Origin: Novosphingobium sp. PhB57
Lineage (GTDB): Bacteria; Pseudomonadota; Alphaproteobacteria; Sphingomonadales; Sphingomonadaceae
NCBI RefSeq assembly: GCF_004342985.1
Contig: NZ_SMBO01000018.1
Span: 1-38,735, forward strand
Direction: 5' to 3'
Length of the DNA: 38,735 nucleotides
How positions within the stretch are numbered: position 1 is the stretch's first letter; the number at the start of each line of letters is the position of its first letter. A model generated the notes under the pieces. That model was not told where the DNA came from. It saw nothing but the letters and a program-made list of their open reading frames with translations, and ran no database searches. Both the position numbers and the translations under genes were made by a program. Shown here in pieces: positions 25,925 through 35,085 of this stretch.

Positions 25925-25958
25925 GCGCCCGTATCCGGCTCCCTACCGGAACGGGCGC
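25925..25958 (-). terminator. Hairpin after the integrase gene
   Basis: GCGCCCGT (25925-25932) pairs with ACGGGCGC (25951-25958), extended inside by TCCGG/CCGGA with a one-base bulge and a 7-base loop. It begins nine bases after the integrase stop on the minus strand. No U-tract. The rest of 25660-25966 holds no gene. Confidence 0.5.
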
Positions 25959-25966
25959 CATCGGGT

Positions 25967-26593
25967 TTAGATCTCGGTATTTTCGGCGAGGGCGAAAGCA
26001 TCCTCCACGTCGATTCCAAGGTAGCGAACCGTATTCTCAATCTTGCTATGGCCGAGCAAGATTTGGACGGCGCGAAGGTTGCCGGTGGCCCTGTAGATTA
26101 TCGATGCCTTCGTTCGGCGAAGTGAGTGCGTACCATACTCGCTTCGCATGAGACCGACACCTGTTACCCATTCGTCGACAAGCCGGGCATACTGGCGAGT
26201 GCTGAGATGTCCGTTATGATCTACCCTGCTGGGAAAGACATAATCGTCCACCGTGCCGCCGCGCCGATCCAGCCAAGCCAGCAGGCTTGCCCGAGCGTCC
26301 GGCAGCAGTTCGAACTGAACGGGTCTTCCCGTCTTCTGCTGCATCACGATTGCCCGCGTTCGGATCTGTCCGCCGCTGACAATGTCGCCGATTTTCATCT
26401 GCACCAGGTCGCAGCCCCGAAGCTTGCTATCGATCGCCAGATCGAAAAGCGCCCGATCTCGCAGGCGGCGGCGCTGATTGAGGTAAAAGCGGATTTCCCA
26501 GATCTGCTTTTGTTTCAGAGCCCGCTTTGCACCCACGGTCCTTCCGGCATTCCAGACCGGACGCTTGGTGGCGGTGAGTTCAGTTTCAGGCAT
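25967..26593 (-). CDS. Short tyrosine recombinase / integrase
   Basis: The protein has 208 residues. The catalytic set is visible: Arg59 (SKLRGCDL), Lys87 (QQKTGRP), His156-x-x-Arg159 (THSLRRTKA), His182 (LLGHSKIENT) and Tyr191 (VRYLGID). It is shorter than phage integrases and lacks a full N-terminal arm-binding domain. No att duplication or tRNA gene was found near it, so whether it moves this region is open. It sits between two kinase/Crp modules. Confidence 0.88.
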   Translation of the reverse strand: MPETELTATKRPVWNAGRTVGAKRALKQKQIWEIRFYLNQRRRLRDRALFDLAIDSKLRGCDLVQMKIGDIVSGGQIRTRAIVMQQKTGRPVQFELLPDARASLLAWLDRRGGTVDDYVFPSRVDHNGHLSTRQYARLVDEWVTGVGLMRSEYGTHSLRRTKASIIYRATGNLRAVQILLGHSKIENTVRYLGIDVEDAFALAENTEI

Positions 26594-26678
26594 TGCAAAC
26601 GTCCGCTTCCGGCAGAATCTGCCTACCGCTCCTTAATCGGTCGCGGCGCGTCGAAACTTCGAATCCGGTCTGGTTTGA

Positions 26679-27311
26679 TTAGTCTTGTAGCGGCACCAGA
26701 AGCTTGAACACCTTACTTCGCTCGCGCGGCTTGATGACACGCCCCCCGATCGACGTAATGAGCCGATCGACAAGTCCAAGACCCAGCCCGCTCCTGTTGT
26801 CGTGCGCGTTCTCAGCAAATGGCAATCCATCGTCATCGACCGTCACGATCACGAACTGATTATCCGTTTCGACCGAAATATCGATTCGCCCCACAGCCCC
26901 TTCGACAAATGCGTGTTTGATCGCATTAGTAGCAAGTTCATTGACAGCGAGCGTGATGGCGATGACCTTTTCCGGCGGAATGTCCGGAGGACAATTGCAG
27001 AACTTCGCGGAAACCAAAATTCCTCTGGGTTCGGCTTGTGCGTGAAGAGCTTCGCAGGCTTCCCGTATCGCCGTGTCGAGCGCGGCCTCATCGTGGCGGA
27101 CCAGAGAGGCGCGCGCTCGTGCCAATATCGAAACCCGCTCGAGCGTATCTTGAAGGGCCTGCCTGGCCTCGGTGCTGGTCGCGCGCCGACTTTGCAGGCT
27201 GAGAAGGCTGACGACGAGCTGGAGGTCGTTTGCACAACGATGGTTGGTTTCCCCCAGCAGCAGGTCCGCGGCATCTGGCGTCATGGCCGGGGATGGTCTC
27301 AATTCGCTCAT
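26679..27311 (-). CDS. Histidine kinase, HisKA_2-like, sensorless
   Basis: The protein has 210 residues. ETNHRCANDLQLVVSLLSLQ holds the likely phospho-acceptor His, NELATNAIKHAFVEG is the N box, and VDDDGLPF with SGLGLGLVDRLI form the ATP-lid region. No sensor domain is present. Its ATG overlaps the stop of the upstream Crp/Fnr gene (ATGA), so the pair is cotranscribed. Confidence 0.85.
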   Translation of the reverse strand: MSELRPSPAMTPDAADLLLGETNHRCANDLQLVVSLLSLQSRRATSTEARQALQDTLERVSILARARASLVRHDEAALDTAIREACEALHAQAEPRGILVSAKFCNCPPDIPPEKVIAITLAVNELATNAIKHAFVEGAVGRIDISVETDNQFVIVTVDDDGLPFAENAHDNRSGLGLGLVDRLITSIGGRVIKPRERSKVFKLLVPLQD

Positions 27312-28174
27312 AATACACTCGGGACAGACGTCGGATCGGGCTGAAGTCCATTGGAGTTATGTATTCGAGTATTTCCCACTTGCTGCTTGGCACGAGCCAG
27401 ATAGGCCGGATCGAACTCGGCCATATTCTTCAGCGCCCCCATGTTCTCCAGCGTGATCGTCCTTCCTTCTGTGTGAAGCAGGCCCTGCCGGCGAAACTGC
27501 TGCATCATGCGATTGATATGAACCGCCGTCAGTCCGAGGACATCGGCCATCTGTTCCTGGGTCAAGGGCAGGTCGAAACTAGCGTATTCGCATCCGGCAT
27601 CATGCCCTAGCCGCACCGCCAGCTCGCACAGCAGATGCGCCAACCTTTCCGGCGCCGAGCAGCGCCCCAGGCAAGTTGCCCATTGGTTGAGCATCGCATT
27701 TTCACATAGGGCAAGCTCAATGACGCTGTACGCGATGCCCGGAGAGCCATGGCAAAGGGCGGAGAGATGCTGACGGGCCACCGAAAGGGTCGAGACCGGC
27801 GTCAGCGCTTTAATGCCGAAAGGCGCATTTTTCGTCTGCAAGCTATCTAGATTGCAGACGTCCCCGGGCGGCAGCACCCGCAAGATCTGGCGGCGGCCGT
27901 CGCGCAAGGTTCTGAACTGGCAAGCCCAGCCCTCTTCCATGAAGTAAATGTGATCCGCTCTTTCATCCTGACGCATCCATTCGGCACCAGCGCTAACAGC
28001 GCGGCGGTGTGCGGACACTTCCCCCAGCGTTTTCCGATCGTCCGCCGTGAGAATGGCCGGCGACTCGAGTATCGTGTCGGCAAGGCTGGCGGATTTCGCA
28101 GAGGGCATCTGCGGGCGAAGGGTTTTGCTCGAATCCACTTCAGACATGCCGGCTACGGACCTGATCATTTTCAT
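27308..28174 (-). CDS. Crp/Fnr-family regulator (second)
   Basis: The protein has 288 residues; a start at 28147 (MSEVDSSKT) is an alternative and gives a more usual length. The sensory barrel shows ADHIYFMEEGWACQFRTL and QILRVLPPGDVCNLDSL. The helix-turn-helix is LTQEQMADVLGLTAVHINRM. A 40-residue C-terminal tail follows the DNA-binding domain, longer than usual. It forms an operon with the sensorless kinase downstream. Confidence 0.88.
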   Translation of the reverse strand: MKMIRSVAGMSEVDSSKTLRPQMPSAKSASLADTILESPAILTADDRKTLGEVSAHRRAVSAGAEWMRQDERADHIYFMEEGWACQFRTLRDGRRQILRVLPPGDVCNLDSLQTKNAPFGIKALTPVSTLSVARQHLSALCHGSPGIAYSVIELALCENAMLNQWATCLGRCSAPERLAHLLCELAVRLGHDAGCEYASFDLPLTQEQMADVLGLTAVHINRMMQQFRRQGLLHTEGRTITLENMGALKNMAEFDPAYLARAKQQVGNTRIHNSNGLQPDPTSVPSVL

Positions 28175-28316
28175 GACCGATAATGGCCATTTGGCCGCTG
28201 CCGTTCATGGAGCGCTGACAAGTGCATTTGATGGGTATTCAACACAACGATCTCCCTGTTCATTCATGAGAGGTACAGGTCGGAAATAAAGCATCCTCAA
28301 GCGTTTCGCTGCGATT

Positions 28317-28331
28317 GTCTGCTACCCGACA
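28317..28331 (+). repeat. 15-bp direct repeat, copy 1
   Basis: GTCTGCTACCCGACA occurs here and, identically, 122 bases further on. Both lie in the 397-bp gap between the second and third Crp/Fnr genes, which otherwise has no gene. Confidence 0.7.
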
Positions 28332-28438
28332 TTGCCAATTGCGGGTGCTGTTTCGCGCGGCGGCGCGGTTCTAAACGCAGGCTTTGTCAGTTTCTGAGGT
28401 TTTTACTCTTCTCGCGACCTCGCTTCGCCGCGGCAGTG

Positions 28439-28453
28439 GTCTGCTACCCGACA
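28439..28453 (+). repeat. 15-bp direct repeat, copy 2
   Basis: Identical copy of GTCTGCTACCCGACA, 119 bases before the third Crp/Fnr start. It may be paired regulator sites or footprints of a past rearrangement. Confidence 0.7.
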
Positions 28454-28571
28454 CAGGAAAACTTGGAACCCTTAGTCATTTTGACCTATGAGGGTTCATC
28501 GTTCGCCACGATCAGGGCGCGGACGCCTGGAAGTCAGATTGTGCTTTCGCCCCATATCAAGGGGGCGGTGC

Positions 28572-29305
28572 ATGCCTTCGACAGAAGAACCTTATTATCG
28601 TAATCTCCTTTTGAAAGCGATGTCACCGGCCGACCTCGATCTGCTCAAGCCGGTGCTCGAACGCGTAAAGCTGGAGCGCGAACAGGTCCTTGTTGAAGCC
28701 GGCAAGCCGATCGAGCATCTGTTTTTTCTGGAAGGCGGCATTGCCTCGGTCGTCAGCGAGCTGCCCGCACCTCTCCAACCGAGATCGGCATCTTCGGATG
28801 CGAAGGCCTTTCAGGGCCAGGTGCAATCCTGGGAACCGACAGCGCGTCGACCAAGACGTTCATGCAAGTGGATGGCGCCGGCGCCATGCGCATTGCGGTC
28901 GCAGACTTGCGGGCGGCCGCGGCGAAGAGCGCTTCGCTCCAGGCCGTGCTTCTCAAATATATCCAGACAGTTCTCACCCAGGTAAGTCACTGTGCGGTGT
29001 CCAATGCCAATCACCACATGGAAGCGCGCCTCGCACGCTGGCTGCTGATGTGTCACGATCGCATAGACGGCGACGAGATCGCGCTCACGCACCAGTTCAT
29101 GTCGATGATGCTCAGCGCCCAACGCAGCGGCGTAACGGTCACGTTGCACATCCTCGAAGGGGTCGGGGCCATCCGGTCGACGCGCGGGCTGGTCAGGATC
29201 ATCGACCGGGTTAATCTAGAAGATCTGGCGGGCGATGCCTATGGTGTTCCAGAGGCAGAATATCGCAAGCTGATCGGTCGGTTCGGCCGACCCGGCGACA
29301 ACTGA
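28572..29305 (+). pseudogene. Crp/Fnr-family regulator (third), frameshifted
   Basis: The first frame from 28572 (AGGGGGCGG before ATG) reads PSTEEPYYRNLLLKAMSP and HLFFLEGGIASVVSELP. The second frame resumes at about 28785 with PTEIGIFGCEGLSG and runs to 29305 through RIAVADLRAAAAKSASLQAV and a C-terminal helix-turn-helix region (ALTHQFMSMMLSAQRSGVTV). Adding one G at CTGCCC-GCACC near 28766 (reading CCCGGCACC) restores VVSELPGTSPTEIGIFG. So one missing base splits an otherwise complete gene. It may be a mutation or a read error. Confidence 0.75.
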
Positions 29306-29369
29306 ACAGCTGCGGATCACGGTGACAGTCGAGCTATGCGGATTTCACCGATGAGCCCGGATCGACGAC

Positions 29370-29651
29370 TCAGTCGCCCGTCTTGTCGAACAGAGCGCGC
29401 AGCTCGTCCTTGGCGTCTTCGAGCATGCGGCGGCGCGCGGCCGGCAGGTCCTTGCCCGCCCGGTTGATGTAGAAGGTGAGCATGCCCATCGCCGACTGCA
29501 GCGGCGTCCCCTTTCGGCGCTTGCTGTGCTCGGCCGACCGCTTGAGTGACTGGGCGATCGCCTTGGGGTCGCCCTGCGTGAAAACGCCTTTCTCAAGGTC
29601 AAGCGCATCCGAATGTTCGGTAACATCCTGAGACCATTTCTTCGCGGGCAT
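29370..29651 (-). CDS. DUF3175 domain protein
   Basis: The 93-residue protein matches the DUF3175 pattern: KKWSQDVTEHSDALDLEKGV at the start, then KAIAQSLKRSAEHSKRRKGT and SAMGMLTFYINRAGKDLP. Function is unknown. Such proteins occur in stress-type islands of alphaproteobacteria together with SDR and PRC-barrel genes, as here. Confidence 0.85.
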   Translation of the reverse strand: MPAKKWSQDVTEHSDALDLEKGVFTQGDPKAIAQSLKRSAEHSKRRKGTPLQSAMGMLTFYINRAGKDLPAARRRMLEDAKDELRALFDKTGD

Positions 29652-29703
29652 CGGATCACCCCTAGATTTTCATGGGTGGCAACAGCCAATCTCGGGCGAA
29701 CAA

Positions 29704-30561
29704 TCACAAAATCGGCTTGCCGCCGGTGACTGCGATCGTGGCGCCGGAGATGAAGCTCGCTTCCTCGCTGGCGAGCATGACATAAGGCGCGGCAAGCTCG
29801 GCCGGCTGGGCCGGCCGGCCCATCGGTACGTTCTTGCCGAACTCGCGGACCATGTCTGGCGGCATGGTCGAGGGAATGAGCGGGGTCCACACCGGTCCCG
29901 GCGCCACGCAGTTCACCCGGATTCCCTTGTCGGCGAGCATCTGGGCAACGCCCGCGGTAAAGTTCTGGATCGCACCCTTGGTTGTCGCGTAGGCGAGCAG
30001 CTGGGGCCGAGGCATATCGGCGTTGACCGACGCTGTGTTGATGATCGCGCCGTCGCCCTCCAGATGCTTGGTGGCGGCTTTGACGAGGTAGAACATCGCG
30101 TGGATGTTCGTGGCGAACGTATATTGCCACTCCTCGTCGCTGATCTCCTCGATCTCCTCGAACATCGCCTGGTGGGCGGCATTGTTGACGAGGATGTCGA
30201 GGCCGCCGAGCTCGCTGACGGCCCGCTCGATGATCGCGCGGCAGTGCGCCGATTCGGCGATATCGCCGGCCATGAGGATGCATTTGCGCCCCTCGGCTTC
30301 GACCAGCTCGGCCACGCTTTGCGCATCCTCCTCTTCACTGAGATAGCTGATCAGGAGGTCGGCGCCCTCGCGCGCATAGGCGATCGCAACCGCACGCCCT
30401 ATGCCGCTGTCACCGCCCGTAATGATGGCGCGTTTGCCAGCTAGCCTGCCCGAACCTTTGTAGCTTTGCTCGCCATGGTCCGGCTCGGGGTCCATGCGTG
30501 CCGTCTTGCCCGGCATCGGCTGCGGCTGATCGGGAAAGGGCGGCTTGGGATAGTCAGGCAT
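29704..30561 (-). CDS. SDR-family NAD(P)-dependent oxidoreductase
   Basis: The protein has 285 residues from ATG 30561; a longer reading to 30699 lies inside the upstream gene. A proline-rich N-terminal extension (MPDYPKPPFPDQPQPMPG) precedes the Rossmann motif ITGGDSGIGRAVA. NNAAHQ and the active-site YATTKG follow, and the C-terminus has SFISGATIAVTGGKP. It resembles general-stress dehydrogenases of the YhdF/Gsp39 type; substrate unknown. Its start overlaps the preceding SDR gene by eight bases. Confidence 0.9.
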   Translation of the reverse strand: MPDYPKPPFPDQPQPMPGKTARMDPEPDHGEQSYKGSGRLAGKRAIITGGDSGIGRAVAIAYAREGADLLISYLSEEEDAQSVAELVEAEGRKCILMAGDIAESAHCRAIIERAVSELGGLDILVNNAAHQAMFEEIEEISDEEWQYTFATNIHAMFYLVKAATKHLEGDGAIINTASVNADMPRPQLLAYATTKGAIQNFTAGVAQMLADKGIRVNCVAPGPVWTPLIPSTMPPDMVREFGKNVPMGRPAQPAELAAPYVMLASEEASFISGATIAVTGGKPIL

Positions 30562-31552
30562 CGTCGTTCTCGCTCGGCACTGAAGATTGGCGGGATCCTC
30601 GCAGCAGCCACGCACCGATTCCGGCTGCCGCGACGACAGCGGCTGCGGCGGCCAACCCAATCCCGGCTTTGCGCGCTGCGGGTGAGCCCATGCCGCCATC
30701 GATGCCGCCCGGATCGCTCGGCGGCGCGAACAGATTGCCGTCGCTGACCGGCACCTGTTCGGCCGTCTCGAAATAGCGCTTCAGGCCGATGTCCATCGCG
30801 CGTGCGCTGATGTTGGGCGCGAGAAAGTGACCCATCCGGACCGCCGCCGTCGAAGCGCCGACCATGGTGGTGGCCTGGGGATGGTCGGCGAGACGATAGA
30901 CCGCCTCCGCCACGCGGCGCGGATCGACCAGCGGCGGCGGCGCGGTGACCTTCTTACCCACATAGTTGGCGCCATGACTGAGGCCGGGCGTGTCGACGAA
31001 GGAAGGATAGACATCGCAGATGTGGATATCGGTATAGTCGGCCAACTCGGCCCGCAGCGCCTCGGCAAAGCCCCGCAGCCCGAACTTGCTCGCACTGTAA
31101 GCAGTCGCATAGGGCGCTGCGGCAAACCCGCCCAGCGAGATCATGTTGACGAAGATGCCATAGCCTTGGTTCAGGAAGATGGGCAACGCGGCATGGGCAT
31201 CGTTGATGTGCCCGATCAGATTGGCCTCGATGATCCGGGCGTGCGCCTCGATCGGTGTCTCATGAAAAAGTCCCACCGCGCCGACGCCGACATTGCTGAA
31301 CCACAGATCGATCTGGCCGAGTTGGGCGGAGGCCCGTTCGGCCAAAGCCTGCACCGCGCCTGCATCGGTGACGTCGGTCGGGACAACTATCGCGGTCCCG
31401 CCAGCTTCACGGCATTGGCGGGCGACCTCCTCAAGCGCTGGGACACCGCGCGCGGCAATTACAATGCTTGCGCCATCGGCTGCGAAGCGCAGTGCTGTCG
31501 CCTGTCCGATGCCGCTGGATGCGCCGGTGATCACGATCCTCTTTGCTGGCAT
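30554..31552 (-). CDS. SDR-family oxidoreductase with C-terminal membrane anchor
   Basis: The protein has 332 residues from ATG 31552. Cofactor motif VITGASSGIGQATALRFA, then WFSNVGVGAVG and the catalytic YSASKFGLRGFAEAL. After the 250-residue SDR domain a linker leads to a hydrophobic helix (GIGLAAAAAVVAAAGIGAWL) and a short charged tail, so the enzyme is probably anchored in the inner membrane. It overlaps the next SDR gene by eight bases. Confidence 0.9.
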   Translation of the reverse strand: MPAKRIVITGASSGIGQATALRFAADGASIVIAARGVPALEEVARQCREAGGTAIVVPTDVTDAGAVQALAERASAQLGQIDLWFSNVGVGAVGLFHETPIEAHARIIEANLIGHINDAHAALPIFLNQGYGIFVNMISLGGFAAAPYATAYSASKFGLRGFAEALRAELADYTDIHICDVYPSFVDTPGLSHGANYVGKKVTAPPPLVDPRRVAEAVYRLADHPQATTMVGASTAAVRMGHFLAPNISARAMDIGLKRYFETAEQVPVSDGNLFAPPSDPGGIDGGMGSPAARKAGIGLAAAAAVVAAAGIGAWLLRGSRQSSVPSENDDA

Positions 31553-31632
31553 GGACCTCTCCTGCAGATGTGCCGAAACTCTCGTGATGTTCGCTCTGCT
31601 TATGACGACGACTTGTCGGTCTCCCGCCGGTA

Positions 31633-31658
31633 GAACCACAGCGGTACACCACGGTTCC
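31633..31658 (-). promoter_or_regulatory. EcfG-like promoter candidate for the SDR operon
   Basis: On the minus strand GGAAC (31654-31658) is followed, after 16 bases, by GGTTC (31633-31637), 81 bases before the SDR start. The -35 matches the general-stress sigma EcfG; the -10 has one mismatch to CGTT. Confidence 0.3.
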
Positions 31659-31900
31659 CAGATGAAAATTCACCTGCAGACTTACCTATGTTGTTGCGAA
31701 ACCCGACCGTCAGCCAAAAGCGCGATCCTCTTTCGAGTCGATTTCTATCTTCCATTTCGTCGTCCTTTCTCATTCTTCGGCTGATCTTATTTTGTGCGCG
31801 GGCTGGCGATCATCACTGCTGGCGCGAACACTTGCGGGGACAGCTTCCGGTCCGACGACGTTGTGTTTGAAGGCTCCCACTTTTTTGAAAGGAACATGCC

Positions 31901-32140
31901 ATGGCTGATAACCAGGTTGCCACTGACGAGACCAATCGCCTGATCGCCTCGAACAAGGTCGAGGGAACGTCCGTCTATAATCGCAGCGGCGAAAAGCTCG
32001 GCTCGATCTACAATTTCATGGTCGATAAGCCCAATGTCCGCGACGGCGCGGCGACGACCAAGGTATCGAAGGAATTGTCGAGCGCCCTGGCTTTCAGCAT
32101 CTCGGCGACCTCGGCAGCAAATCGATCTTCTTCCAGCTGA
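31901..32140 (+). pseudogene. PRC-barrel domain gene, truncated
   Basis: The 79-codon frame starts like stress-type PRC-barrel proteins: MADNQVATDETNRLIASNKV, EGTSVYNRSGEKLGSIYNFM, VDK. A GAAAGGA precedes the ATG. After about residue 45 the family sequence stops and the frame reads antisense through the neighbouring host-attachment gene (ATTKVSKELSSALAFS). The C-terminal half of the barrel is missing. The break lies near 32030-32040. Confidence 0.8.
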
Positions 32141-32424
32141 TGGTAGTCGGTCTCCTCCATGCTTCCGCGTGACGGGGCAAACTGCGCACCCTGTCCTTGC
32201 GCATGCATCGACCCGCCCTGAGCGATCGGAGGTGCCCCAGGCCCGGACTGGGTTGACGAGGCCCTGCCTGCCGCATCAGACTTCTGGTCGCGATCCTTGG
32301 GACTTTCGTGAATCTCTTTGCGCTCGACCTGCAGGTTGAGATGCTCCGCATCCCCTTCATTTCTGAGGAGCAGCATTTTCCTGCCATCAGCCACCAAAAC
32401 GAGTGTGTTGTGAGGAATTTTCAT
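32008..32424 (-). pseudogene. Host-attachment family protein, C-terminus lost
   Basis: The protein starts MKIPHNTLVLVADGRKMLLL and carries the family's HLNLQVERKEIHESPKDRDQ and FAAEVAEMLKARALDNSFDT, then LVVAAPSRTLG. At that point the family normally continues with about 35 residues; here it ends GLSTMKL, which is the antisense of the PRC-barrel gene. So the 3' end was lost in the same event that cut the convergent PRC gene. The 32425-32570 gap is its upstream region. Confidence 0.8.
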
Positions 32425-32570
32425 ATCAAGTTGCTCCAAGCTATCCGATGGAATTTGAACGTCGTGGCCGAAGGGAGGTTTCGCGAGCAATCCGCCCAAT
32501 GCGTCCAGCAGAGACGATCATCAGTCCGCGCCGCTGAGGGCCGCGTGACGGACCCGGCGCGGCGGATCGT

Positions 32571-34565
32571 CTACTCGCCAAACGGATAGGTTTCGGGAAC
32601 ACCGCGGTGATGTTCGGGACCGAGCGGCGTCACTGCTTGGGTCCTGTCGAACCAGACGAAGGCGTCAAACTGCTCAGGGAGGATGGCCTGGCTGTAATGA
32701 CTCTGAAGCTCAGTATCGGGGCGATATATGACGCCGATGAAGCGCTCGAGCCGTGGCTCTGCCAGTCTTCTGCGCAGGGCATCGTGCCTCTCGGGTGACA
32801 GGTCGAGCAGGAAACGAGACTTGCCGCTGTCGTGGAACTGGCGCTCGTAGCTGTCCGCCCGCGAAGGATTGACCCGCTTCACTTGCATATCGCCGTCCCA
32901 ATCGGTGGCCGCCGCCACCGTGCCAGTGTGCGTACCAAAGCCGATCAGCGCTGCGTCGCTTCCGAAGGTCTCGCGGCAGAGCTGACCAATGTTGAGCTCG
33001 TCTCGCGCGGCCCCCATGTCGGTGACGCGCGCGTCGCCGATATGGCTATTATGTGCCCAGACGATCGCCTTGGCATCCGGCCCCCTGGCATCGAGCAGGT
33101 TCTGGAGCGTCTCGAACATATGCGTGTCGCGCAAGTTCCAGCTCTCTGCGCCGCCATAATACATGATGCGGTAGTAGCGCTCCGCCGAGGCGATCAGCCG
33201 CGCGTTTTGCGCCGCGTCGAGAAATGCGTCGCCATCGTCCTTGGCATAGTCGAGACGCTTCCGCAGCAGATCGCGACACTGGTCGATCACCGCCTTCTCG
33301 CATTCGGCATAGCCGCGCGACAGCGCCGCGCGGCCATAAGTCGCCGGATTGCTCTGCCAGGGCGTCAGGCAGCCATAACGCTCGCGCGCGACCTTGGCGG
33401 CGTCGGGATCGACGCGGTCAAGATAATCGAGCACCGCGCCGATCGAACCGGACATGTTGTAGATGTCGAGACCGTAGAAACCGGCGCGCGCTTCCATGTC
33501 ATCGACCATGTCATTGTGATCGCGCATCCAGTGGATCAATTCCTGAATGTCGGTGTTGCGCCACATCCACGTCGGGAAGCGTTGGAACGGCTTGTCGGTG
33601 CCGGCGCGATGCGGGCGATGACGAACATAACGATCGATGGTCGCGGCATCGGGCCAGTCGGCCTCCACCGCCACGATGGTGAAGTTGTGATGGGTTATAA
33701 GGTGGCGGGTGATGGCGGCACGCGCTCGATAGAACTCGCCAGTGCCGTGGCTCGCTTCACCGAGCAGGACGACGCGGCGACCGGCGAAGCGATCGAACAG
33801 TCTGCCGAACGCGGGATCGTCGAACCCCGGCAGGTCCTCGGCCGCATCGGCAATCATCTCGGGAAGTGACTGGCTTTTCGACGCGCCTGGCAGATGGTTG
33901 CTCGCCGCGCGCCGACCATCTTCCTGCCATCCTTGTTCACCGATCAGCGGCACGAACATGACCGCGCCGAGATTTTCTTCCTCGAAGCGACTCTCGGTTA
34001 TGCGTGTCACCTTGCAGAGCTTCTGATCCCCAGGATCGCCGACCGGGATGACGAGATGGCCGCCAACGGCGAGCTGCTGCTTGAGCGCTGCGGGCACGTC
34101 CGGGCCGCCCGCGGCCACGAGGATCGCGTCGAATGGCGCTTGGTCCGCGAGGCCTCGCGTGCCGTCACCGACGCGAATATCGACATTGTCATAGCCGAGC
34201 GCGGCAATGCGCTCGCGGGCGAGCTTACCCAAGGCCGTGTGGCGCTCGATCGCGAAGACCTCACCGGCAAGCTGGCCAAGCACGGCGGCGGCATAGCCAG
34301 AGCCAGCACCAACCTCGAGCACGCGGTCATCGGACTGAATTTCCGCCGCTTCGGCCATGGCCGCGACGATATAAGGCTGCGAGATCGTCTGCTCCTCCTC
34401 GATAGGGAGCGCCGAATCCTCATAGGCGAAGTCTTCCAGACCTTCGCGCACGAAACGCTCGCGCGGAACGGTACGCATCGCCTGAAGGACTCGGCTGTCG
34501 CGGATGCCGCGCCGCGCGAGGTGAATATCGACCATGCGGTCGCGAAGCTTTAAGAAATCAGCCAT
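32571..34565 (-). CDS. Fusion: protein-L-isoaspartate methyltransferase + erythromycin-esterase-like domain
   Basis: The protein has 664 residues from ATG 34565. Residues about 1-220 are a PCMT: RERFVREGLEDFAYEDSALP, QTISQPYIVAAM, and the SAM site VLEVGAGSGYAAAVLG (82-97). Residues about 245-655 are an erythromycin-esterase-like domain: VVLLGEASHGTGEFYRARAA, VAVEADWPDA and WAHNSHIGDAR. Family knowledge: PCMT repairs isoaspartate in aged proteins. The esterase-like domain family is broad, and most members do not act on macrolides. The gene ends a minus-strand operon; its start overlaps the HAD gene by eight bases. Confidence 0.9.
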   Translation of the reverse strand: MADFLKLRDRMVDIHLARRGIRDSRVLQAMRTVPRERFVREGLEDFAYEDSALPIEEEQTISQPYIVAAMAEAAEIQSDDRVLEVGAGSGYAAAVLGQLAGEVFAIERHTALGKLARERIAALGYDNVDIRVGDGTRGLADQAPFDAILVAAGGPDVPAALKQQLAVGGHLVIPVGDPGDQKLCKVTRITESRFEEENLGAVMFVPLIGEQGWQEDGRRAASNHLPGASKSQSLPEMIADAAEDLPGFDDPAFGRLFDRFAGRRVVLLGEASHGTGEFYRARAAITRHLITHHNFTIVAVEADWPDAATIDRYVRHRPHRAGTDKPFQRFPTWMWRNTDIQELIHWMRDHNDMVDDMEARAGFYGLDIYNMSGSIGAVLDYLDRVDPDAAKVARERYGCLTPWQSNPATYGRAALSRGYAECEKAVIDQCRDLLRKRLDYAKDDGDAFLDAAQNARLIASAERYYRIMYYGGAESWNLRDTHMFETLQNLLDARGPDAKAIVWAHNSHIGDARVTDMGAARDELNIGQLCRETFGSDAALIGFGTHTGTVAAATDWDGDMQVKRVNPSRADSYERQFHDSGKSRFLLDLSPERHDALRRRLAEPRLERFIGVIYRPDTELQSHYSQAILPEQFDAFVWFDRTQAVTPLGPEHHRGVPETYPFGE

Positions 34566-35082
34566 GGGTGCCTCCCATTCGACTTGCGGCAGACATCGAA
34601 TGCAGTTGGTTGTCGCGGACCGGCACGCCAAGTTCGGCGAGCCTGATGATCGTGCTCTCGGCATCGCGGTGGTGGACGAAAATGCCCCCAGCGCCTTCCC
34701 AAAGATGGGCGTGCTTGAGCTGGTCATCGACGAGGATGTCACCCTCCTGCGCGTGATTGCGCTTGTCGACCGCCATCACCGTGAGGATTCGCGTGCCGGG
34801 GAAATGCTGGGCGGCCCAGCGCACCTTCTGCGGCGCGGCCCACTTCCCGCGGGGCAATCCGGTAAGAATGATCGGTTCGAGATGCCGCACCGCCTCGAAC
34901 AGCCGCATGGCATCGGGCATCAGCGGTAGCGTGCCGTAGAAGTCGGGATCCCGCGCAATCTCGCGCCAGAACGCGCCGATGCCGCGCCGCTTCTCGAAGG
35001 CGCGCGGCGGCATTCGCAGGAGCTCGGTCGCGGCCCGGTCGAAATCGGCTAATACGCCGTCACAGTCGAGGTAGAGCTGCAC
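34558..35082 (-). CDS. HAD-superfamily 5'(3')-nucleotidase-like phosphatase
   Basis: The 174-residue protein has the HAD motif I YLDCDGVLADFD (nucleophile Asp6 and Asp8), motif II IILTGLP and motif IV GDILVDDQLKH. The size and the order fit the NT5C-like group of small deoxynucleotidases or polynucleotide phosphatases. It sits between a 2H-type gene and the PCMT fusion, with overlap to the latter and three bases to the former, so it is in an operon. Substrate unknown. Confidence 0.82.
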   Translation of the reverse strand: MQLYLDCDGVLADFDRAATELLRMPPRAFEKRRGIGAFWREIARDPDFYGTLPLMPDAMRLFEAVRHLEPIILTGLPRGKWAAPQKVRWAAQHFPGTRILTVMAVDKRNHAQEGDILVDDQLKHAHLWEGAGGIFVHHRDAESTIIRLAELGVPVRDNQLHSMSAASRMGGTHG

Positions 35083-35085
35083 CGG

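Noticed and set aside
32832..33869. 345-codon plus-strand open frame
   Set aside because: Antisense to the PCMT-esterase fusion; composition of a shadow frame.
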